A stretch of DNA of 64,000 bases from an uncultured Verrucomicrobiota bacterium. Lineage in GTDB: Bacteria; Verrucomicrobiota; Kiritimatiellia; CAIVKH01. Position numbers and translations under genes: made by a program. Position 1 is the first letter of the stretch, and the number at the start of each line of letters is the position of its first letter. The stretch is from the NCBI GenBank assembly GCA_937872895.1, contig CALMUP010000009.1, forward strand, positions 248,001 through 312,000, given 5' to 3'. The notes under the pieces were generated by a model that saw only the letters and a program-made list of their open reading frames with translations, was not told the DNA's origin and did no database searches. Shown here piece by piece: positions 25,652 to 34,899 of this stretch.

Positions 25652-25671
25652 CATAGGGCAGGAGCCGCTGG

Positions 25672-27855
<2,184 letters not shown>

Positions 27856-27937
27856 GTTCTTTTCCTTATGTTGACGTACGTGTGTCCTTCGTTCCGCCTC
27901 CAGCCGGTCCGCTGAACCCAACCCGCGGTTCGACGGC

Positions 27938-27954
27938 AGCCAAGGCCCTGCCAA
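27938..27954 (-). promoter_or_regulatory. Candidate sigma-54 (-24/-12) promoter of glnN
   Basis: On the minus strand the sequence reads TTGGCAGGGCCTTGGCT. GG of the -24 and GC of the -12 elements have the required 10-base spacing, and most consensus positions of TTGGCAC-N5-TTGC match. The -12 GC lies about 84 bases upstream of the glnN ATG, leaving a leader near 70 bases. Sigma-54 control of glutamine synthetase is well known in other bacteria. Confidence 0.5.
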
Positions 27955-28032
27955 GCGCAAAACATCCAGCTCCGTTGATCACCGGATCCAACGGCGGCCA
28001 AATTTCTTCACGGTATGTTAGCAATCTCCATG

Positions 28033-28183
28033 CCAAAATTGTAGCGGGTTGGGGCCGGGTCCATTAAGTCGTTGGTCAATCGTGTGTAACAACGTCGATG
28101 GGCACTGGATAAAAATGTCGGCATTGGTGATGGTGCCGACAAAATTGTCGCTAGGTGGTTTGTGTGCATCCAAAATTGTAGCG
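28033..28183. repeat. Three direct copies of a CAAAATTGTMGCG word upstream of glnN
   Basis: CCAAAATTGTAGCG occurs twice exactly (28033-28046 and 28170-28183). A third version, CGACAA-AA-TTGTCG (28137-28150), is a palindrome. They lie 100-250 bases upstream of the candidate sigma-54 promoter, where enhancer sites would sit. They could equally be remnants of an insertion-sequence end with internal repeats. The rest of the 343-base glnN upstream region shows no gene. Confidence 0.6.
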
Positions 28184-28198
28184 CGATTGCACGTCGGC

Positions 28199-29719
28199 TT
28201 AGGGGATAACCTGAACCGAGACCATGACGGCGGAGAAGGCGGGCAGGGTGTTGCCGTGCAGGGTTCCGTACTCGACGGTGCCTTGCTGGAGGAGGTGGGC
28301 GCGGTCGAGGGTGCGGTCTTCGGGGCCGAGGTTGACGAGGCAGACGAGGTGCTGGTTGCGGTGGGAGCGGGTGAAGCCGACGACCGACCGGGCGGCGGGG
28401 GCGCATGCTTCGCCGGGGTTCCAGAGGGCGAAGGAGCCTTTGGCGAGGGCGGGGAACTTGCCGCGCAGTTTGATGAGTTGTTGAAAATAGGTGTAGAGGG
28501 CCTGGCGTTGGTCGAGGTCGCGGAGGAAGGAGTTGCCTTCGAATTCGACGGATTCCTGGGTGCGGACCTGCTCGCCGTGGACGAGGCGGCGGCGTTTGCC
28601 GATCGGGTTCATGCGGTCGTGGATGGGCGGCCGGTTGAGGGCGCCGAATTCCTCGCCGGTGAGGAGGAAGGGCAGGGTGTGGGGGGCCATGAAGATCAGG
28701 GCGTTGACGGCGCGCACGGCGCCTTCGCCGAACAGGTACATGCCGCGGCCTTCGTCGTGGTTGTCGGTGTAGCGGGCGACATAGGGGGCGTCTTCGCCGG
28801 GTTTGAGGCGCGACTCGTAGTTGACGAGGGCGGTTTCGAAGGCGGCGGCGATGCCGCCGGTGCGGAAGGCTTCGAAGCGGTCGCGGTAGTCGTGGTTGTT
28901 CTCGAGGCCGGACTCGGGGACGATGCGGGTGTGGTAGCCGTCCTCGGTGACGCCGTAGAGGTACTGGCAGTTCTTGTAGAAATCGTCGTCGTAGGCGGCG
29001 TTGATGCCGCGGTCGAAGAGGTCGAGGTTGTTGTTCAGGCCGTAGCACTCGGCGAGGAAGAGGAGCTGGCGGGAGGCGTGACGCTGCTTGAGCACGGGCA
29101 TGGCCTCGTTCCAGAAGGACTTGTCGTTGATGAAGTGGGCCATGTCGAGGCGGAAGCCGTCGATGCCGTCGGGTTGTCCCTTCTCGTCGGTGCCGAGGAA
29201 GCCGAGCCAGTAGTCGTAGATGTCGAGCATGGCCTGGCGGAGGCCGGGCTGGGTGTAGTCGAGTTTGGCGGTGTCGGACCAGTCGCAGTCGTAGAAGACC
29301 TCGCCGTTGTCGCGCTTGACGTAGTACTCGGGGTGTTCGGTGAGCCAGACGTTGTCGCGGCTGGTGTGGTTGGGGGTGATGTCGAAGATGACCTTGAAGC
29401 CGAGCTTGTGGGCGCGGCGGACGAGCACGGCCATATCGTCGAGGGTGCCGTATTCGGGTTCGATGGCGCGGAAGTTGCGGATCGAATAGGGGGAGCCGAT
29501 GCCCTTGCGGAAGGCGTGGCCGATCGGGTAGGGCGGCATGAAGTAGAGGACGTTGGCACCGAGTTTGCGGATGATGGGGAGGTTGCGGGTCACGTAGGCC
29601 AGCGGCGATTCCGTGACCGGTTTTTCCTTGGCCGCTTCAAACGCGTTGCGCGGTTCGCGGTAGGCGAGGGAGCGGAGGTTGATCTGGTAGATGACGGAGG
29701 AGGAAATCCAATTTTTCAT
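28199..29719 (-). CDS. Alpha-amylase family glycosidase (GH13)
   Basis: 506 residues from the ATG at NWISSSVIYQINLRSL; an upstream frame adds low-complexity sequence and is rejected. The (beta/alpha)8 barrel has the GH13 regions: DITPNHTS, GFRLDMAHF (nucleophile Asp), LAECYG (acid/base Glu) and YTDNHDEGR (transition-state Asp), so it looks catalytically complete. No signal peptide, so it acts in the cytoplasm, perhaps on maltodextrin, trehalose or glycogen-derived glucans. A C-terminal beta domain (about 430-506) is present. Exact specificity is not visible. Confidence 0.9.
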   Translation of the reverse strand: MKNWISSSVIYQINLRSLAYREPRNAFEAAKEKPVTESPLAYVTRNLPIIRKLGANVLYFMPPYPIGHAFRKGIGSPYSIRNFRAIEPEYGTLDDMAVLVRRAHKLGFKVIFDITPNHTSRDNVWLTEHPEYYVKRDNGEVFYDCDWSDTAKLDYTQPGLRQAMLDIYDYWLGFLGTDEKGQPDGIDGFRLDMAHFINDKSFWNEAMPVLKQRHASRQLLFLAECYGLNNNLDLFDRGINAAYDDDFYKNCQYLYGVTEDGYHTRIVPESGLENNHDYRDRFEAFRTGGIAAAFETALVNYESRLKPGEDAPYVARYTDNHDEGRGMYLFGEGAVRAVNALIFMAPHTLPFLLTGEEFGALNRPPIHDRMNPIGKRRRLVHGEQVRTQESVEFEGNSFLRDLDQRQALYTYFQQLIKLRGKFPALAKGSFALWNPGEACAPAARSVVGFTRSHRNQHLVCLVNLGPEDRTLDRAHLLQQGTVEYGTLHGNTLPAFSAVMVSVQVIP

Positions 29720-29788
29720 GGCTGATAGTGTGCCGGTGGCGGGGGGCGGAGGCAATCCACAAAATCGGGGGAAGACCAGAATGGAAAC

Positions 29789-29912
29789 ACCCGCTGCGCT
29801 AGAGGGCACCGAGGACTCAGAGGGGATGGAACTGAACATCCGACCATCCGAAAACATGGTATCAGGTGCTTTAAGTCCTCTGTGTTCTCCGTGCCCTCTA
29901 GCGGCAGCGGGT
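29789..29912. repeat. Imperfect 36-bp inverted repeat in amylase-moeA gap
   Basis: The left arm at 29789-29824 starts ACCCGCTGCGCTAGAGGGCA. The right arm at 29877-29912 is its near-complement, ending TGCCCTCTAGCGGCAGCGGGT, with about 52 bases between. The right arm includes CTCTGTGTTCTCCGTGCCC, a type of word dispersed in many bacterial genomes. It could form a long cruciform and may act as transcript end for moeA or a mobile-repeat pair. Confidence 0.7.
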
Positions 29913-29929
29913 GGTTGGTTTCCTTGCTT

Positions 29930-31114
29930 CTACCAGGCCCGGAAGGGGACGGGGCCGGGCTGGGCGGGGGCTGGCGGGCGTTCGACGAAGCCGTCGCTGG
30001 TGGCGAGGGCGGCGAGGTCGCCGGAGCCGTGGTAGGTGACGGGTTCGGCGGTAGCGGGATCGGTCAGGCGCACCGGGGTGAACAGGGTGAGGGTGGGGTG
30101 CGGGGCGACCGGGGTGGCGAGGGTCACGGTGCGGGGTGTTTCGACGGTGGCGCCGGACAGTTTTTGGAGATACGGGACGACGTAGCGGCGGAAGACGGTG
30201 AGGGTGGAGACGGGGTTGCCGGGGAGTCCGAAGACGGAGGCCGGGCCGCGGGTTCCGAACCACAGGGGTTTGCCGGGTTTCTGGGCGATGCCGTGGAGCA
30301 GGCGGGTGACCTGGTTCTGCTCGAGGGCGGCGGGGACATGGTCGAACTGTCCCTTGGAGACGCCGCCGGTCAGGAGGATCAGGTCGCTGATGGCGAGGGC
30401 ATGGGCGATGGCTTCGCGGGTGGCGTCGAGGTTGTCCGGCAGGTGACGGACGGCGACGGGTTCGATGCCGAGCAGGCGCAGGGCGGCGGCGAGGCCGGCG
30501 GCGTTGGAGGCGCGGTTTTGGCCTGGGGCGGGGGTGGTGGTTTCGACGGGGACGATTTCGCTGCCGGTGGAGAGGATGGTGACGCGCGGGGTGCGGGCGA
30601 CGCGGATCTGGGCGTGGCCGGTGGCGGCGAGGATGGCGATGCGCGGCGCGTCGAGGCGTTGGCCGGGTGACAGCAGCAGGTCGCCGGCGCGACGGTCGGA
30701 AGCGCGGGCGTGGACGAAGGCGCGGTCGGTGAAGCGGGCGTCGGGCGCGGCGGTGATGGTAGCGCCGGAGCGGGTGGCGTCCTCGACGGGCAGGATGCCG
30801 GCACCGGGCGGGACTTCGGCGCCGGTCATGATGGCGGCGCAGCCGTGGAGGGGGTCGTGCAGGGCGGGGGCGGGGGTACCGGCGGGGATGGTGGTTTCGA
30901 GGTGCCACTGGCGGATGCCGGATTGCCAGGCGGTGAAGGTGATGGCGAAACCGTCCATGGTCGCGCGGTCGATCGGCGGGTAGTCGCGGTCGGCATACAC
31001 GGGTTCCGCCAGGATACGTCCGGCGGCGTGATCGAGGGGTGCGGTTTCGTCGGCGCACGGCGGGACGTGGGCGAGGATGGAGGCGTAGGCCTGGTCGACG
31101 GAGGGCAGGGTCAC
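29930..31114 (-). CDS. moeA: Molybdopterin molybdenumtransferase
   Basis: 394 residues, normal MoeA length. It inserts molybdenum into adenylated molybdopterin. Motifs are YPPIDRATMDGFAITF near the N-terminus, the gephyrin-like core TGSEIVPVE and LLTGGVSKGQFDHVPAALE, and KPLWFGTRGPASVFGLPGNPVST. The start is GTG, 10 bases after the moaA stop, so it is the last gene of a long minus-strand run. MoaA upstream supports the pathway; other Mo-cofactor genes are not in the window. Confidence 0.95.
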   Translation of the reverse strand: MTLPSVDQAYASILAHVPPCADETAPLDHAAGRILAEPVYADRDYPPIDRATMDGFAITFTAWQSGIRQWHLETTIPAGTPAPALHDPLHGCAAIMTGAEVPPGAGILPVEDATRSGATITAAPDARFTDRAFVHARASDRRAGDLLLSPGQRLDAPRIAILAATGHAQIRVARTPRVTILSTGSEIVPVETTTPAPGQNRASNAAGLAAALRLLGIEPVAVRHLPDNLDATREAIAHALAISDLILLTGGVSKGQFDHVPAALEQNQVTRLLHGIAQKPGKPLWFGTRGPASVFGLPGNPVSTLTVFRRYVVPYLQKLSGATVETPRTVTLATPVAPHPTLTLFTPVRLTDPATAEPVTYHGSGDLAALATSDGFVERPPAPAQPGPVPFRAW

Positions 31115-31124
31115 GGGGAGTGCC

Positions 31125-32105
31125 TCATCCGCCGATTTCCGACATCAGGCGGTTGCGGGGGATGACCTGGTCGGCGAGGCCGTGGCCCCAGGGTTTGAAC
31201 CAGATGGATTCGCGGAGCAGGGCGAGCAGTTCGAGGTCGGTTGCGCCGCCGCGGAGCAGTGGGAGGAGCGGGAGTTCCTTGTCGCGGAGCAGGCAGAGGC
31301 GGAGCACGCCATCGGCGGTCAGGCGGGCGCGGTTGCAGCCGGCGCAGAAGGGTTGGGAGACGGAAGAGATGAAGCCGATTTCGCCGGGGGCGTCGCCGAG
31401 GCGGAAGCAGCGGGCTTCGCCGTCGAGGCGTCCGTCGTGTTGCGGGGTCAGCGGGCCGAGGGCGGCTTCGATGGTGCGGATCAGTTCCTGCTGGGTCACG
31501 ACGTGGGCGGATTGGAAGCCGGCGGTTTCGCCGAACGGCATCATCTCGATGTACCGGACCTGCCACGGGTGGGAGAGGGTCAGGCGGGCGAGGGAGACGA
31601 CGTCCTCGGTGTCGTTCAGGCCGCGCACCGGGACGGCGTTCAATTTGATCGGGAAGCCGAGGTCCTCGGCGACCATGATGCCCTGCCAGACGTCATCGAC
31701 CTGGCCCCAGCGGGTGATCTGGTTGAAGCGTTGGGGGTTCAGCGAGTCGATGCTGATATTCAGGCGGTCGAGTCCGGCTTCGCGCAGCGGGCGGGCGAGG
31801 TGTTTGAGCAGCACGCCGTTGGTGGTCATGGCGAGGTCGCGCAGGCCGGGCAGGGCGCGCAGGCCGCGCACGATGTCGACGATGCCGTCGCGCACGGTGG
31901 GTTCACCACCGGTGAGGCGGAACTTGGAGAAGCCGAGCTGGGTAAAGAGGTGGGCGATGCGGATGATCTCGTCGTTCTGCATCAATTCCTCACGCGGCCG
32001 GAAGGTCATGCGTTCGGTCATGCAGTAGCGGCAGCGCAGGTTGCACTGGTCGGTCAGCGAGATGCGGAGGTAGGTAATGGAACGACCGTATTGATCAAGC
32101 GCCAT
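31125..32105 (-). CDS. moaA: GTP 3',8-cyclase (radical SAM)
   Basis: 326 residues. The radical-SAM cluster motif is CNLRCRYC (residues 21-28) and the second, substrate-binding [4Fe-4S] cluster is CAGCNRARLTADGVLRLC. The C-terminus ends SEIGG; the Gly-Gly end is a MoaA hallmark needed for activity. It makes the cyclic pyranopterin precursor of molybdenum cofactor together with MoaC. It sits between a small lipoprotein gene (14-base gap) and moeA (10-base gap). Confidence 0.96.
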   Translation of the reverse strand: MALDQYGRSITYLRISLTDQCNLRCRYCMTERMTFRPREELMQNDEIIRIAHLFTQLGFSKFRLTGGEPTVRDGIVDIVRGLRALPGLRDLAMTTNGVLLKHLARPLREAGLDRLNISIDSLNPQRFNQITRWGQVDDVWQGIMVAEDLGFPIKLNAVPVRGLNDTEDVVSLARLTLSHPWQVRYIEMMPFGETAGFQSAHVVTQQELIRTIEAALGPLTPQHDGRLDGEARCFRLGDAPGEIGFISSVSQPFCAGCNRARLTADGVLRLCLLRDKELPLLPLLRGGATDLELLALLRESIWFKPWGHGLADQVIPRNRLMSEIGG

Positions 32106-32119
32106 GGACGACTCCGGAA

Positions 32120-32491
32120 TCAGGGCGTGCGGAAGAAGACCTCGACATCGAAGTTGTCGTCAAAGGGTTCGATGGCGACATCGAGTACGGTGAGGCGGCC
32201 TTCGATGATGTCGATGTCGTCGCGGTAGGTGCGGTCACCGCCCTGTTCGTCGAGGATGAGCCGGTACACACCGGGAGGAAGGTCGTAGGCCCGGTCATCG
32301 AAATCCTGGACGGTTTCGAACCGTTCGCTGTTGATGAAGACCTGGATGTCGGAGGCGGTGGTGTTGTTGATGAAGAGCGCGCCTTTGCCGGGGGCGGGTT
32401 TATGATCCGGATCATTGTCATCGCATCCGGAGATCAACAACAGGGCGAGTCCGGCGCAGAGGCAGGACGCGAGGATTCGCATGGGCTTCAT
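32120..32491 (-). CDS. Lipoprotein with small beta domain
   Basis: 123 residues. N-terminal lipoprotein signal RILASCLCAGLALLLISGC, with lipobox ISGC, then an acidic linker (DDNDPDHKPAPGKG). A compact beta domain of about 85 residues follows (ALFINNTTASDIQVFINSE, YDLPPGVYRLILDEQGG) that resembles PEGA/DUF4397-type immunoglobulin-like domains. Probably in the periplasm or on the outer membrane. It lies in the long minus-strand run between GT9 and moaA; nothing links it directly to Mo-cofactor synthesis. Confidence 0.75.
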   Translation of the reverse strand: MKPMRILASCLCAGLALLLISGCDDNDPDHKPAPGKGALFINNTTASDIQVFINSERFETVQDFDDRAYDLPPGVYRLILDEQGGDRTYRDDIDIIEGRLTVLDVAIEPFDDNFDVEVFFRTP

Positions 32492-32519
32492 TCCGTTACT
32501 ATAATCCACGGGGTGTGCT

Positions 32520-33458
32520 TTACAACTGTTTCCGCTGCGATGGCGGGAGCAGGGCTTCGAGCGCGGACCAGACGGTTTCGATGGCGAGGTGGTGGAGGTC
32601 GCCGCCGGGTGCGGTGAGCACGTGGACGCGGGGACCGCGGGGAGCCCAGAGTGAAGGGTTGGTCGGACCGAACAGGGCGAGGGTGGGGGTGCCGACGGTG
32701 GCGGCAAGGTGGGTGATGCCGGCGTCGTTGCCGAGGTAGGCGGAGGCGGAGGTCAGTTCGGCGGCGAGTTCGTCGAGAGGCGGATGATGGAGGCGGGTGA
32801 AGCCGGCGAGGGCGTGATCAAGGTCGGAGTACCGTTCGCGTTCGGCATCGCCGGTAATGAATACGGGGGTTAGCGGGGTTTCGGCGGCGAGGCGACGGGC
32901 GAGGGCGAGGTAGTGTGCGAGCGGCCAGCATTTCTTGGTGCCGCCGCTGCCGGGGTGCAGGGCGATCCAGGGTTTGTCGGCGGTGCGGCGGTGGTGTGCC
33001 GGGACGGTGAGCGGGGAGGCATGGTCGTCGGGGTAGATGGCGAGCGAAGTAAGCGGAGCGAGGAAGTGGTCGATGGCGTGGGTGGTGGTGACGAGGGGTG
33101 AGGCGGGGAGGTGGACCTTCACGCCGCAGCGTTTCAGGTTTCCGGCGAGGATCTGCTGGGGATCGTGGAGGTAGTTGATCACGGCGTCGAACGAGGCGAA
33201 GTAGGCCTGGTCCTCGTCGTGGATGCGGGCGTTTTCGGCGAAGTAGCGGGCGATGCGGGCTTCGTCGAGCGAGCGGGCGCGGTTGGCGAGGCTGAACCAG
33301 GTGGCGAGGCGGGCGACGTGCGGGTAGCCGATGACCTCGAGGTGGGCATCGGGCCAGCGTTGGCGCAGGGCGTGGAGGGCGGGGAGGGTGACGATGAAAT
33401 CGCCGACGGCGCCGCCGCGGAGGACGAGCAGGCGGGCGGGGCGGACGGGATCAGCCAT
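32520..33458 (-). CDS. Glycosyltransferase family 9 (heptosyltransferase-like)
   Basis: 312 residues, GT-B fold. N-terminal LLVLRGGAVGDFIVTLPAL is the GT9 signature; the C-terminal domain has IALHPGSGGTKKCWPL and YLGNDAGITHLAATVGTPTLALFGP, the donor-binding part. GT9 enzymes add heptose or related sugars to the LPS core. It overlaps the membrane-protein gene upstream by 8 bases. Acceptor and donor are unknown. Confidence 0.92.
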   Translation of the reverse strand: MADPVRPARLLVLRGGAVGDFIVTLPALHALRQRWPDAHLEVIGYPHVARLATWFSLANRARSLDEARIARYFAENARIHDEDQAYFASFDAVINYLHDPQQILAGNLKRCGVKVHLPASPLVTTTHAIDHFLAPLTSLAIYPDDHASPLTVPAHHRRTADKPWIALHPGSGGTKKCWPLAHYLALARRLAAETPLTPVFITGDAERERYSDLDHALAGFTRLHHPPLDELAAELTSASAYLGNDAGITHLAATVGTPTLALFGPTNPSLWAPRGPRVHVLTAPGGDLHHLAIETVWSALEALLPPSQRKQL

Positions 33459-34011
33459 GGGTCAGGCCGATGGCGAGCATCGCGGCGGCGAGGGCGGCCG
33501 TGAGCAGTCCGGTGGCGAGGCGAAGCGGCGGGCGGGCGGCGACGGATTCCGACCAGATGCGGAACTTGAACGGGCTGAGGGTCAGCCAGATGCCGATGCA
33601 GACGAACGCGTAGGCGGTGATGACCAGCACGAAGCGGTCGGGGGTGGTGATCCAGCGGGCGGCATCGACCAGCAGTACCGGGTACAGCATCAGCAGGCCG
33701 CCGAGGGCGCGGGCGGCGAGCAGGTCATCGAGGTACTGGACGATCAGGTAGTAGGTGACCGGGGTGATGATGTAGAGCAGGTTCTTGTATTTGCTGAAGC
33801 CGCCGAGGTTCATGTCGTTCACGAAGATGGCCGACCAGACCAGGGCGATGGCGGTGAGGATGAGGCCGAGGGTGCGGTGGCGGGGGAAGGCTTTTTCCGC
33901 GGCGGCGAGGGTGCGGGGGCGAAACAGGGCGAAGGCGGCGTATGCGGCGAAAAGAGCGCCGGTCAGCAGGTTCAGCCATGCATAATCCTGTTCGGTCACG
34001 GTCATGTTCAT
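33451..34011 (-). CDS. Multi-pass membrane protein, unknown function
   Basis: 186 residues with about six hydrophobic helices (LLTGALFAAYAAFALF, LGLILTAIALVWSAIF, LLYIITPVTYYLIVQYL and others). The ATG at 34011 overlaps the prmA stop by ATGA. Conserved-looking polar positions are few (NDMNLGGFSKYKN, DAARWITTPDRF). I do not recognise the family. Overlaps on both sides place it firmly in the operon between prmA and the GT9 gene. Confidence 0.72.
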   Translation of the reverse strand: MNMTVTEQDYAWLNLLTGALFAAYAAFALFRPRTLAAAEKAFPRHRTLGLILTAIALVWSAIFVNDMNLGGFSKYKNLLYIITPVTYYLIVQYLDDLLAARALGGLLMLYPVLLVDAARWITTPDRFVLVITAYAFVCIGIWLTLSPFKFRIWSESVAARPPLRLATGLLTAALAAAMLAIGLTHG

Positions 34012-34892
34012 TCCTTCCTGCGCCGGGCGAGGGCCAGACCGCCCCATTCGCCGTTGCCGTCGCGCACCATCTCGTCGAATCCCTGTGCGGCGTAGGCCAT
34101 GCTCACCTGGTCGAGCTCCGGATCGCGGATGCCGCTCAACACCAGGTAGCGGCCGCTGCAGGCGCAGACGGCGGGGGCGATCTGCAGAAGGATGGTTGTA
34201 TATACGTTGGCGCAGACGAGGTCAAACGATCCCTTGGGTGGTTGCTCGGTGATGTCGGCGACGGAGAGGGTGATCTTGCCGCGCAGGCGGTTCAGGGCGA
34301 CGTTCTCGCGGGCTTGTTCGAGGGCGATGGCGTCGTGGTCGAAGCCGATGACCTTTTCGGCGCCGAGCAGGCGGGCGGCGATGGCGAGGATGGCGCTGCC
34401 GGTGCCGATGTCGAGCATGGAGCGGACGCGGGCGCGTCCGGGGCGCTGAGGCACGAGGCGGTCGATCATCTCCAGGCAGAATCGGGTGGTGAAGTGTTCG
34501 CCGGTGCCGAAGCTCAGGCCGGGATCGAGCCAGATGGTTTTGCGTCCGCGCGGGGTGCGTCCGGCGGAGCCGCGTTCCCAGACGGGCACGATGCGCAGGT
34601 GGTCGCCGACCAGCGTGGTGTGGAAGTGGTGGCGCCAGAAGGTCTGCCAGTCGCGCGGGCTTTCCTGGCGGATGCCGTGGCCGAGCACGCCGCGTCGTTG
34701 GCCGAGCACCGAGGCGGCGATCTCGGCCTGGGCGGGTTGATCGAAATAGAGTTCGAGCCAGGCGCGGTCGTGGTTCGGGCGTTCGAGGTGGATGACCGAG
34801 GTGTTCCATTCCTCGCCGATGGCGGCGGCGAGGGCTTCGGCGTCCTGGCGGCGGACTTCGAGGGTCAGGATGTGGTGCGTGGTGAGGGGCAT
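34008..34892 (-). CDS. prmA: Ribosomal protein L11 methyltransferase-like protein
   Basis: 294 residues. The C-terminal Rossmann methyltransferase domain has LDPGLSFGTGEHFTTRFCLE, which is the PrmA substrate/SAM entry motif, then MLDIGTGSAILAIAARLLGAEKVIGFDHD (SAM motif I) and DLVCANVYT (the NPPY-like motif reads ANVYT, as in PrmA ANI/ANV). The N-terminal domain (about 1-90) corresponds to the L11-recognition domain. It trimethylates L11. ATGA overlap with the downstream membrane-protein gene. Confidence 0.9.
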   Translation of the reverse strand: MPLTTHHILTLEVRRQDAEALAAAIGEEWNTSVIHLERPNHDRAWLELYFDQPAQAEIAASVLGQRRGVLGHGIRQESPRDWQTFWRHHFHTTLVGDHLRIVPVWERGSAGRTPRGRKTIWLDPGLSFGTGEHFTTRFCLEMIDRLVPQRPGRARVRSMLDIGTGSAILAIAARLLGAEKVIGFDHDAIALEQARENVALNRLRGKITLSVADITEQPPKGSFDLVCANVYTTILLQIAPAVCACSGRYLVLSGIRDPELDQVSMAYAAQGFDEMVRDGNGEWGGLALARRRKE

Positions 34893-34899
34893 GGCGTCC

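Noticed and set aside
28049-29725. 558-codon open frame antisense to the GH13 gene
   Set aside because: Repetitive Val/Glu/Ala/Gly composition, no recognisable domain, while the sense strand has a complete GH13 active site.
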